A stretch of DNA of 64,000 nt. Origin: Agrypnia vestita (lineage: Eukaryota > Arthropoda > Insecta > Trichoptera > Phryganeidae). Shown here one piece after another: positions 45,065-54,435 of this stretch. Every line of letters starts with the position of its first letter. Position 1 is the first letter of the stretch. Position numbers and translations under genes: made by a program. The stretch spans positions 372,001-436,000 of the forward strand of contig JADDOH010000477.1 of assembly GCA_016648135.1 (NCBI GenBank). The letters run 5' to 3'. The notes under the pieces are model-generated. The model did no database searches and was not told where the DNA came from. It saw only the letters and a program-made list of their open reading frames with translations.

Positions 45065-45777
45065 TCATGAAGAGCGATTAACCAGCCTCGGTTGTTTAGC
45101 AGCTAGCTTTTCCATCATGGTTTGCAGATACTGACAATAGACATCTGCCGTAATCGTCTGGCCAGATTTAAGAAAGCTGTAGTGAACGACACTAGCACTA
45201 GTCCACCAAACGCTCACAAGTAACTTTTTTGGAGTCAATTTTCGCTTGGGGCATGGTTTGGCTGGTTCGGCAGGGTTCAGCCATTGCGATGAGCGCTTCC
45301 GATTATCGTACAGGATCCATTTTTCATCACAGGTAAAGATTCGATTTAAAATCCCTTCATTATTGTGCCGGTTGAGTAATGCAACGCGGCAGTCAATGCG
45401 CGTTTGTTGATTTGCTTCACTCAATTCTTGAGGTACCCACCTTTCAAGCTTTTTCACCTTACCAATTTGCTTCAAGTGGATTAAAACAGTTTTATCACTA
45501 ACACCGCAGCCTGCAGCTAACTCGGGTGTGGTTTGCGATGGATCCGCTTCCACAATAGCCTTCAATTCTTCATTATCAACTTTGGTCTCCGGCCGTTCAC
45601 GGGGCTTGTTCTGCAGGTCGAAATTTCCAGAACGAAAACGTTGGAACCAAAAACGCACTGTGTTTTCTTTTGCGGCACCGTCGCCATACACATCATTAAT
45701 CCTTCGAGTCGTTTCTGCAACACTGGTGCCACGGTGGAACTCGTACTCGTAAATAACGCAATATTTGACGTTGTCAT
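45065..45777 (-). pseudogene. mariner transposase, disrupted (copy 1)
   Basis: A cut-and-paste transposase that would bind its own inverted repeats and cleave at TA. The N-terminal helix-turn-helix region is present (FHRGTSVAETTRRI, ENTVRFWFQRFRSG), followed by the linker WVPQEL and the first catalytic aspartate in TCDEKWILYDNRKRS. The original ATG at 45777-45775 is separated from the main frame by a one-base deletion. The main frame is then open to a frameshift near 45095. The region of the second aspartate has a small deletion, and the third-aspartate region lies in the duplicated block. It resembles the transposase ancestral to human SETMAR (Hsmar1), hence cecropia-type. Confidence 0.9.
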
Positions 45778-45958
45778 TTTGTAAACTGAGTGACGCAAAG
45801 AAAAAAACAATTGAGGAAAAAAACAAATGAATATAATTTTCAAAACACAAATACATGAGTAAGAGCTGTATAATTTGGATTGGAATTCCTAACCAAAGAG
45901 AAGATATTGAGCATTCAAATTTGCCAGTACGGCAACGCCAATGTTATGTAAGGACCTA

Positions 45959-45961
<3 letters not shown>

Positions 45962-46017
<56 letters not shown>
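45962..46017. repeat. (TA)n microsatellite
   Basis: A long TA run flanking mariner copy 1. The corresponding run on the other side is at 44399-44459, so the transposon appears to have split one microsatellite. Confidence 0.9.
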
Positions 46018-46800
46018 ATAATAATATTAGTGTCATTTTTTCTTCGTAATTATACGTATGAGTACATTTTCAAATATTGCCACCGGCATAGGTAAGTTTG
46101 CGATCATTTATACGCTATCGGAAACGCCTGAATAATGTACGAACAATCAAAATGATTGTATTGTTTCAGCCCTTTCATACACAAGCGGGCTCCAGTTTAT
46201 TTGATCACAGCGTGAAGCCTAAATTTGATTGGGTCTGGAGTAGGATCCGATCTGGTACGTGTTAATTATTAATGACACAGTCCTCCAGCCGACCCTTGCG
46301 CGCGGGGGTAGGTATTTACAGCCAATGGGGTGGAAGCGGCTCTTATTTTCATTTAACACGTTTCACTTTACACGGAAATTATCACGGGCGGGCGCCACTT
46401 TGCTCCCTGAAAGTGGTTTAAATAATGTATTTGTGTTTGTGGTGCTAATGAAGTTGCGCGTGTTGTGTGCCTGCCGGTTTTACATTTAATATTTATATGA
46501 ACGGAAAATTTTTATAGCGGGAGGTGAACACGGAAAAAGCACGTGGAGAAATATCAACTTTAAAAAAAAATGAAGAAAAATGACAGGGGAATGGGGCAAA
46601 GAGAGTGAAATTGAAAATGGTCTGTCGGGCATCACAAGAAATGATAGGAAGAGAAGCGTGCGGATAAGACAATGTATTATGCAGGCGCGCGTAGGTAGTG
46701 TATTAAAATAAGCTGTTTGTAAGTGTATATTTTGTGAAAAAAAGAGAAAATATTTGATTCACACATTTCGTAAAATGAAATATTCACATCTGTGTGGTGT
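46018..46800. other. GC-elevated, apparently single-copy stretch
   Basis: 46230-46720 is CpG-bearing with interspersed AT motifs and no repeat partner noticed. A 76-residue plus-strand frame (46259-46489) has no domain. Candidate host regulatory or conserved non-coding DNA. Confidence 0.4.
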
Positions 46801-47221
46801 TGTAACGAGATGATTGCGCGCTGTCAGAGCCTCTCAACAACGTGATAGAAATTTCTAGAAAATTCCACAACATTCTGAGACGCTCTACAACTCTCGTGTA
46901 ACGGGTGGAATAATCTGGAAGCGACTGGGACATTCTCGCAAACACTAGTAATATATAAAAGGCGGAGTCAGTACTGTGGAGAGTTAACGATTGTTTTGAC
47001 GTTTAACCGGCCGACGTGACTTAACCTACCAACGCACAGATTAATCGAAGCGACAGATATCTGGGGAAGTAATTACGTGCGAGAATTGAACAGAATATTC
47101 TAGCAAGCGAAATACTCTGAATTAAAAAAGTAGTGCTTAAATTTAGTGTGTTTCCAGTGGCTTTGTGAATAAATTTATTTTCAGTATTCTCATTTGCCTC
47201 CCAGAGCCACGACCCGTGACA
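46801..47221 (+). repeat. LTR family L, copy 1, probable solo LTR (421 bp)
   Basis: Starts TGTAACGAGATG and ends CCCGTGACA. Perfect heat-shock pentamers lie at 46848-46865, a TATA box at about 46953, and TCAGTACTGTGG about 15 bp later. Then come AGCGACAGATATC, GAACAGAATATTCTAG, AATAAA and TTTGCCTCCCAGAGCCAC. The last block recurs at the ends of two other copies. No internal coding region adjoins. Flanks do not form a clear target duplication. Confidence 0.65.
46848..46865. promoter_or_regulatory. Heat-shock-element pentamers upstream of LTR TATA box
   Basis: GAA 46848, TTC 46853, GAA 46858, TTC 46863 at exact 5-bp spacing, about 90 bp upstream of the TATA box of the same LTR. Shorter runs occur in relatives near 56892 and 62306. 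Confidence 0.55.
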
Positions 47222-47309
47222 GTATGGTTATATTTGTGATTGGAATACCTAATATAAGAAGCATAATTTATTTCGTAGAAATTTTAGTTGATTTCTCGTT
47301 CAAATATAC

Positions 47310-47570
47310 AGTGTTATTATTTAAAATAAAACACAAATCACTTTGTTTTCACCACTTTATTAGATATAAAATATACATGTTTCGATAACAATGTTCTCTG
47401 CTTCAAGATTGTTTGCATACTAAACATTGAAAAAGATAAACCATGCAAGCATGTTAGGGTGGGTGGGGGAGCGGGGTCGGAGGTGTTAATTGTGGAATGT
47501 CACGTAGATTTTATATCTAATAAAGTGGTGAAAATAAAGTGATTTGTGTTTTATTTTAATAATAATGACA
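47310..47570. repeat. PLE-type terminus as inverted repeat
   Basis: Arms at about 47316-47373 and 47507-47566 are reverse complements (AAACACAAATCACTTTG, TTCACCACTTTATTAGATAT). A CTTGAAG ... CGAAACATG stretch lies at 47406-47379 on the minus strand with a decayed stem. The related copy at 58450-58640 is better preserved. Confidence 0.7.
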
Positions 47571-48892
47571 CCCCAAAGTCTTAACCTTCATTCAGAAGAA
47601 AAAATATTCTTCGAATAATTAATGTTATTATTTTGTTTGACTTACTCACCTCTTTCTTGGTATTTATTATCTCTGATACTGAAGCAAGAGTCTTGTGGAG
47701 ATTATATCATCAGCAAGCAGTCAAGTTGATACTCTTGTATCGACTCCTGGCAGTTGCATCTTCAAGATTCGCTTCATCATATAATGGTAACTTCTCGAGA
47801 GTTTTCGCACAAATGGATTATACCCGCCCGCGCACATGTGAAAAAATAAGTATTTCTTAAGAGACCCCAGTACACGAATTTCATAATTGCTCTCGATTTT
47901 GCTAAATTTAACGTAAACTTATTAAATCATTTTGCAAAACCCACGGCTAAACAGGCTTTTAATCAATTTTATTATGATAGATCCATTTGCTCTTGAAGCA
48001 TTTCCTTAAAAAATATGAACAAGTATATTGTTATAAGATCAAAAAAATTATAACCCCGAAACACTATTTTAGTTTTCATGCAAAAGAGTTCTTTGGTACA
48101 CTTAATCTCGTACATTTTTTAAAAAGACCAAATATTTAATTAACAAATTGATTTACATAGTTTAAAGAAGAAGTGGTGCTATTCAGACATTAATATTTTT
48201 CAACAAGTTGTTAAATATATCGTTTTAAAAAAGACAAAAATTTAACGTTATGTTTCCTATATTGCAGTATCCATAAAACCATTAAATTATCGATTATTTT
48301 AATTAAATTTTACATGCCAATACATGCCATACTAAGAAAATTTCACTGTCATTAATATAAAAATATTTAAAAAATTATATCTCATACTCAAGAATTCGAA
48401 TTAATTAAGGCGCAATCATAAAATCATGTTAAGCACTATCGGTAACATTCGGATTTATATCTGGAAAAGACTAGAAACTTTTGACTTCAGACCTGAATGA
48501 AGCGGAAATCAGAACAGAAAAAGAGAGAACAAAACGTTATACGATTTAGACCGTCAATGGAAAGTTTGATGAAAATAAAAATCAATTCATCAAATATTTT
48601 AAAAAGAATTTTAAATATTTGATTCCGTTACTCAAAACTGGAGTAGAAAAATGTAAAATATATTTAAACTCAAATGCAGATAGCAAAGTTTATGGTTCCA
48701 ACACACTTAAAAAAAATATTATATCATTTTTTTTATTTTTCTTTTACTTAAGAATTTTTAATTAAAAAAATATTACAAACCAGACCTATACATACATAAA
48801 TCATATTGAAAGATGTTTGTCTGTAGGTATCCATACAGTGGAACACATTTTATAACTATATTTTTTTTTATAATTTCATAATAAATTTAAAA
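47571..48892. other. AT-rich stretch without recognisable gene
   Basis: Starts with a TTCATTCAGAAGAAAAAATA piece shared with about 60325. The rest is unrecognised. Confidence 0.4.
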
Positions 48893-49060
48893 AATAGAGA
48901 AGTGAACAAGGAATATGTGTCACATCAATATTCTTACTATTTCAAACTAAGCTTAACGCTTGTGTTATGAAAAAAGGACTAGTTTGCTGATCTGCAGTGA
49001 TATTCGAATCCGCATACTTTGGATCACGATGTGAGTGTCCTAACCACAAGACCAACAAGC
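48893..49060 (-). repeat. SINE family S1 copy
   Basis: Minus strand: head GCTTGTTGGTCTTGTGG, degenerate box B near 49000, landmark near 48945-48965, 3' end at about 48893. Confidence 0.8.
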
Positions 49061-49189
49061 AACATTATATTTATATTTGTAGCTTGTTGGTCTATACATA
49101 TATATTTATAAATATTTTGAAATTTTCGTGATTAATATTCATTGTAATTAACTATGAATATAACACAACATTGTTTACTTCACACAATG

Positions 49190-49260
49190 ACACTTTAATT
49201 TAAAAAGTTAATACGTTTTCGATGCTTACTGCATCATCTTCAGTAATAGAATACTGAATT
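49190..49260 (-). repeat. PLE-type terminus with hammerhead-like hairpin (best stem)
   Basis: Minus strand 49243-49217: CTGAAGA, T, GATGC, loop AGTAA, GCATC, GAAA. A perfect 5-bp stem with complete core blocks, followed by a TTAAATTAAAGTGTCATTG flank. Confidence 0.65.
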
Positions 49261-49715
49261 TTACTATATTAAATTATTATTTTTAACTTGAGATTATCCC
49301 AAAACTCATTAATGTACTTGCATGTTCTACTTAAATTCTTCATCAGTAATTAATTTTATTACTTTAGTAATTGTCATAATCATCTGCAATGTTAATGCCA
49401 AATCCATCAATAATATCACCCTGTAGACGTGTTGGCACCTGCGCTGTTATACCATGGCACGTTAAGGCTTTTGCCTCTCTATGCAGACTGCCCTGGGGAG
49501 GGAGGAGGAGGGCATCCCCTAGTCTCCAGGGTGAGGGAAGCGGGTTGGCAGTAGTTAGCTAATTATCGACAAAAAGCAGTCGGTTTTCCTGTCACTGGAG
49601 CCGAGGCTGATGGATCACTCGCCAGAACAAATGTTTTCTGCGACACCACCCCCTTCCGGTCTCGGGCTCGGGGGTGTACTTTTCAAACACGGTGACTTCA
49701 TAACTTGAAAATATA
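49261..49715. other. Stretch with a GC-elevated core
   Basis: 49425-49690 is GC-rich and apparently single-copy. A minus-strand frame (49836-49615) has no domain. Confidence 0.35.
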
Positions 49716-50222
49716 CAGGGTTATTTGGTATATGGTTGGTAGGTTGGAATTGGTATATGGAAAACGTTAATAACCTCGCAGGACTATATTTCTTAGGTAT
49801 GGATATTTGCGACATCAAAGTTTGCACTTTTTTCAATATTTATAACTTCTTTTTTGTAATACGTTGGACTATTATTACAGTAACTTATATCGAATATGAA
49901 AAATTTATTCCCTTTCATAAAAGTCAAATAAAGTAATAAAAACCTTCGAATTGGAATTTCTGCAGGTTTTTATCATTTTATTTAACTTGTATTGAAACGA
50001 ATGAATTTTTCGTAATCGATAATTAATAATAAGTTATTGTAATGATAGTTTAACGTTTTGTAAAAAATAAGTCAGAAATATTGAATAAAAATGAAATCTT
50101 AGAACTCCATAACTATTGATATTAGGTCATGGCTGCTTGAACATTTTCGACTCATACATAATCAAGGCAGAAATAAAGTCCTGTGAGGAAATTAATGTTT
50201 TGCAAATAACCTTGTACAGGTA
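49716..50222. mobile_element. Large foldback element, family Y, 507 bp
   Basis: Starts ACAGGGTTATTTG and ends CAAATAACCTTGTAC. Almost the whole element is inverted: arms of about 200 bp share AAAACGTTAATAACCTC and its degenerate counterpart, ACTTATATCGAATATGAAAA and AATAAAAACCTTCGAATTG. Single-arm copies at 7796-7990 and 9112-9400. No coding content. Confidence 0.7.
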
Positions 50223-50339
50223 TGTATTTGGTTGATAGGAAATTTATAACGTTTTTTAACAAAGTTGCGTGGCAAGGTGTGCAGGAATCATGTGGTGTTG
50301 GTTCTTGCTTTAAACATGCTTTTATTTAACTATCTTTAT

Positions 50340-50525
50340 CTGTTTGTTTCATCCATACGAACACCAAAAAGACTTCCATACCTACTTTCCCATATAAAAT
50401 GTAACTTGTTCGCTATGAGACATCTTTAATATATTTTGAGTAAAGACGTCCAACGGGAATAAAATCCAGTATTATTTTCTGGAAACATTGAACATACTCA
50501 AAATATTCTGAATAAAAAAATACAT
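50340..50525 (+). repeat. Family W and X fragment
   Basis: Holds GAACACCAAAAAGACTTCC, CTATGAGACATC, AAAATCCAGTATTATTTTC and CATACTCAAAATATTCTGAA, that is the W 3' part followed by an X arm. This suggests W and X are parts of one larger element. Confidence 0.6.
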
Positions 50526-50929
50526 TTCTCATAAAATAACAAAATTTTAAACAAACCCAAGAAGGCCGCAAAAAGACCGCGAATAATTAATTAATATAAA
50601 TTTTCATAGCAAGAGGGCGGGCGGCCGCGGAGCCGAGAGCTTCGGACTTTTGCCGCAGCGAAAAAACACCAGACACGAAACGTGCATTAGCCGGCCTTAG
50701 CGCGGAATCGCACCGGTTGTATTTTAATCATACGATGTACAATATAACTAAACATAAATTAAAAATGGCCCAGTCATTAATATAATTTCATTTCATTATC
50801 TAGTGACCGGTCACGCTAGGACCTCGAATTGGACGCACGTAGATTTGCTGAAAGAGTCCAACCCAAAATACGCGGAATGGAGAAATTTACTTTTACTTTA
50901 ACTTATCTCAAAAACTGAAAGTTACAGAT
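50526..50929. other. GC-elevated, apparently single-copy stretch
   Basis: 50570-50740 contains GGGCGGGCGGCCGCGGAG among TTAATTAAT motifs. No open frame of note and no repeat partner. Confidence 0.4.
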
Positions 50930-51190
50930 TGTTACGCGGTATGATCGATTATCTTTAAATTATGCGGAGCATTAGTTTGTATGTTCCTGATAATTACTAA
51001 TTACCTTAGGTAGCGTCAGCATAGATCGATTCAAAATACAAAATACAGGACCAATCAGCTTTATGCCTGTTGGAAGAGCTACCGCTTTGCTGAACAGTAT
51101 CGCTTTGGACTTTGACCTGTTCCATATTTCTGAGAGAGTTTTCCGAAGCAGGATTCTTCTTCATCTTTGATATGAGTTATACTCGTTTAT
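50930..51190 (+). pseudogene. LINE C-terminal fragment J1
   Basis: Encodes, with a shift, RTNQL then MPVGRATALLNSIALDF, ERVFRSRIL and a stop. The pattern (R-x-R ... RTN ... short conserved tail) is typical of the C-terminus of insect Jockey-group reverse transcriptases. It is duplicated at 57545-57765. Confidence 0.55.
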
Positions 51191-51242
51191 ATGTTGAAAT
51201 TTTTTATAAAATATACGTATTAAATGTATGTTTATAATGTAA

Positions 51243-51435
51243 ACTAGCTGTGACCCGTCAAAAATGACGATACTTTTAAATATCGGTTCCTAAGGAATAA
51301 GCGAGTATTTATTTTATTTAAAAAATCCAAAAAAACATTTTTCGAAAAAAAATTGTTAGAAATTTTTTTTCGACAAAAAAAATTGTTCGATGAAATTATT
51401 ATAATTGGGATGTTATATTCAAAATAAATTGTATT
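51243..51435 (-). repeat. Helitron-like family V copy
   Basis: The 3' end on the minus strand is CACAGCTAGT, just after hairpin CGTCATTTTTGACG (51269-51256). The body is A/T homopolymer-rich. The overlapping minus-strand frame is not a gene. Confidence 0.55.
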
Positions 51436-51639
51436 AAATTGAATTAGGAATATTTTGAGTATGTTAAAATTTTTCAAAAATACTTTAGTGTATTTTATCT
51501 TCAGATTTTATTTTATCCATAATTAATCAAGAGTGTATTTGTTAATAATTCGGAAAAGTATCATATACATAATAAAGAATATTGCTTTAAAAACGCCAAT
51601 CAAAAACAAAGATGCTCTTAGGTTTTCACGGATATTCAG

Positions 51640-51950
51640 AATATTCTGTGTTCCGTTTTCTGGGATATTCTGCCGTGTATATCTGTCTAACCTCTCTGGT
51701 CAACGATTCGGGTATCATTGCAGGGTCCATCGCCAGGAATAATATGTGAGCGCACAAAAAACATCAGCCACAGAGGTCAGATAAACACGGAAGATTATTC
51801 CAGAAATGTACGCACAGTAAAACATAGATATCTCATTACCAATGCGACATCTGTACTGGTTTACGGGAATGACAAACTTTTCAACCACAGGTGGCGGTAG
51901 ATAAAATACAACACACCTATGGAACAAGATGTGGTTGTCTATCATGGATA
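51640..51950. repeat. PLE terminus relic (51640-51770, minus) plus family W fragment (51830-51950)
   Basis: The first part matches 40760-40860 (GCAGGGTCCATC, GGATATTCTGCCGTGTATA). The second begins GCGACATCTGTACTGG with CAGGTGGCGGTAG, the 5' part of family W. Confidence 0.6.
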
Positions 51951-51952
51951 GA

Positions 51953-52428
51953 TCTATATATATATATATAAAGAAACCCATGTTTCCCTATTCGCTAAGT
52001 TTTCTCCACAACCAGCCATAACCACCCACCGGTAGTTACGGTGGTGGATAGCCCTTGATGTCACATCGAAAATATGCGAGTTTGGTGGGAATGGCTGTGC
52101 GTGGGTGGGAGTGGGAGACGAAAATGTGCTTTCTAGCACATTTTTTTGGTATGGGAAGGCCTCAAATGCTTCAGATTTTTTTTAAATATGCGCGCCGACT
52201 GTGTCGTTGAATCTCGAAGGTTCCGGAAAACCTGCTCTAGAAAGTCCTGGAAGGAGAAGGTTCTAGTAAATTCCCGAAAGTTCTGTAAGGTTCTAAACTG
52301 AGTGGCGGAATATGTCGGTGTTTCTAGAAGTTTCCTGTATATTCGATAAAAGTTCTGGAAGGTTCGCGAAAATTCTATGACGATCCAAACAATGTACTAA
52401 AAAACTACGCATGCGAAGCATGGACAAT
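51953..52428 (+). mobile_element. Helitron-like element, copy 3
   Basis: Plus-strand copy starting TCTATATATATA then AAAGAAACCCATGTTTCCC, a Helitron-like 5' end. It includes the GCACATTTTTTTGG and CGCGCCGACTGTGTCG blocks of the family. The 3' hairpin is decayed and CTAG is absent, since it runs into a family W fragment (52430-52510). Confidence 0.68.
52353..52375. promoter_or_regulatory. Five tandem heat-shock-element pentamers in Helitron copy 3
   Basis: TTC 52353, GAA 52358, TTC 52363, GAA 52368, TTC 52373, exact 5-bp spacing. Homologous to the site in copy 2. Confidence 0.6.
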
Positions 52429-52519
52429 GGACACACAAGACTTCCATACCTGCTTCCCCATACGAAAAACTTGCTTTTTCTCTATGAGACATCTATGTCT
52501 TGAATAAATTGAACTGAAT

Positions 52520-53011
52520 TGTATATTATGTACTCTTTTTTAGCATTTTGTGGATTGGAAGCTTTCAGCAAAACTGCGCCCAATTGTGCCGATTCATTGT
52601 TTTCTCTGCTTTACTGCCGGTAATTAAATTACTGTTCATTTATTACGCCGCCGAAATTTGGGCCAATAAATCTTGCATATTAATATTCCCTATAATGACG
52701 TCGGCGAGCTTTGTTCTCATGACTAGCTCTGGAATAGTCCCGTCGCTCGGCCATCCTCGTCGGCCATTTCATTTACGTATTGAAAATAAGTACCGGCTAA
52801 TGTCGCTGGGACACGCGCGGTGTGTCGCGTCATAACGGCGTCCATATAATTAAAAATTATTTACTGCCAAAATTATTATGCTTTATAATTTTTATCACAT
52901 ATTGCACAGAGCATTAATAATTTTTTAAGTAAGGTTTTTTAGGCCGTGGAATGAAAGAATGATTTTATTTCTCATAGAGTTAAGCTCCGGGAGTAAGTGA
53001 AAGTGTGCAAG
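52520..53011. other. GC-elevated, apparently single-copy stretch
   Basis: 52545-52850 contains CpG-bearing blocks with ATTAAATTACTGTTCATTTA-type AT motifs and no repeat partner. The 95-residue plus-strand frame (52548-52835) has no domain. Candidate host regulatory DNA. Confidence 0.4.
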
Positions 53012-53014
53012 TAA

Positions 53015-53667
53015 AGCCACGTATTCACTAGAGAACAAATTATCCCTCAGCATCACGCGCGGCATTTCTACGTGCCGCGGCATCGTTGCGCGCGGTACCC
53101 GAGCGAGTGCACGGGGACATCGGACCACGCGTCAGTACCACGTGGTATGTTGACGAGCTGAGATGCATGTGCTACAGATACATATGTCATATGATGTGAT
53201 ATAAAACAGCGTTCCGTAATAATGTATCTTGCTTTGCTATGGAAGACCCGATCATTTGTAATAAATTTTCAAAATCAGTTGTTTTCATTCGAATAAAACT
53301 GACAAACGATCGGTCAAACATTCGAAGATCGCATAGAATATCCATCCTTCTTTTCCTTTGCAGTAAATACTTTCGCACCCATCACCTTTTTCTGCTCTTA
53401 CATTTCGATAAACTCGTTAGAATAAATAAACACGCAGCACTATTCATCATTACCCTTTTGGGCGACATTTCCACGACAAGTGATATGTGAGTCCCGGTGT
53501 GTACACGTCAAATGACCGCGACATTGTTCCCGAAACATGAGCGTAGATGTTGATGCGTCATGCCGCGTGGAATGTTGCGCGACATTGTTCCCGAAACATG
53601 AGCGTAGATGTTGATGCGTCATGCCGCGTGGAATGTTGCGCGATTTGTCCCCTAGTAATATGTGGCT
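53015..53667. mobile_element. PIF/Harbinger element remnant 2, 653 bp
   Basis: Ends AGCCACGTATTCACTAG and CTAGTAATATGTGGCT are inverted, and TAA flanks both sides (53012-53014 and 53668-53670). The minus strand at about 53378-53187 encodes RSFVSFIRMKTTDFENLLQM and IAKQDTLLRNAV, the N-terminal signature of Harbinger transposases. No catalytic DDE core remains. The right end holds a 61-bp tandem duplication. It differs in terminus sequence from the element at 18118, so two Harbinger families are present. Confidence 0.85.
53518..53639. repeat. 61-bp tandem duplication in Harbinger remnant 2
   Basis: Units 53518-53578 and 53579-53639 are identical by eye (GCGACATTGTTCCCG ... GGAATGTTGC). A third, partial unit begins GCGATTTG at 53640, the terminal-repeat version. 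Confidence 0.92.
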
Positions 53668-53670
53668 TAA

Positions 53671-54119
53671 GGCAGCAGAACTGGAGTAATAAAATTGACT
53701 GACATACTAACTCAAGGAATGTTGAGGGTTCCCTTACAGCTGGGAAACCTTATCGCTGACCGATGGACTTTGAATGTTTGGTTTGCGACTGTACGTACTC
53801 AGGTCAGCAAATCCAGATAATGGAAACAATTTTATAATGGATATTGGGTAGGGCAATGTCCTCTGGTCAACGCTCCTAAATATGCTGATGCTTTGCGGAC
53901 ATTACCCCACGAATTTGAGGAGGAACACACGCGAATAATAAATAAGTTACAATAAAAATATTACTCTTTCACGTGAAGTGTAGAAACAAATCCGCCATTA
54001 TGCAATTTATGCAAAAAACGGACGACAAATAGTTGCAATTTAACATTTGATAACTGATTTAGATCGTAGATAACTGATTTCGTTCCAACTGTTTAATAAC
54101 TTTTTATTGGTGCATTTAC
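53671..54119. other. Stretch without recognisable gene
   Basis: Nothing recognised. Confidence 0.4.
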
Positions 54120-54435
54120 TGTCATAATTAGTGGCTGCGGGAGGCAAATTAATGAATACAAGAATTAATTATTTGAATAAATTCACAAAGTTACTGGACC
54201 TGAATTAAATTTAAGCACTCTATTATTCCAGACTATTTCGCATTTAATCACTTGTCTCTGAAACACTTTATTATCGCTTTCTAGAATATTCTGTTTAATT
54301 CTCACGCGTTCTTTTTTTCCCAATATCTGTCGCTTCGATTAATCTGAGCGTGTCGCTATGGCTTTTTGCTAGTTGAGTCGGTTGAACGTCAAAACTACCA
54401 TAAACATTCCGCGGTACTGGCGTTGCCTTTTATAC

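Larger units (their letters stand above)
44460..45959 (-). mobile_element. mariner copy 1 (cecropia-type), 1500 bp
   Basis: Ends carry TTAGGTCCTTACATATGA and its imperfect inverse, flanked by TA at 44458-44459 and 45960-45961. The intact length in this family should be about 1.28 kb, as in the second copy. This one is longer because a 222-bp piece of the transposase 3' end is duplicated (44547-44768 and 44793-45013). Inserted in a TA microsatellite beside a Helitron-like element. Confidence 0.93.

Noticed and set aside
45528..45843. Open frames opposite and alongside mariner copy 1
   Set aside because: They are out-of-frame or opposite-strand readings of the transposase sequence.
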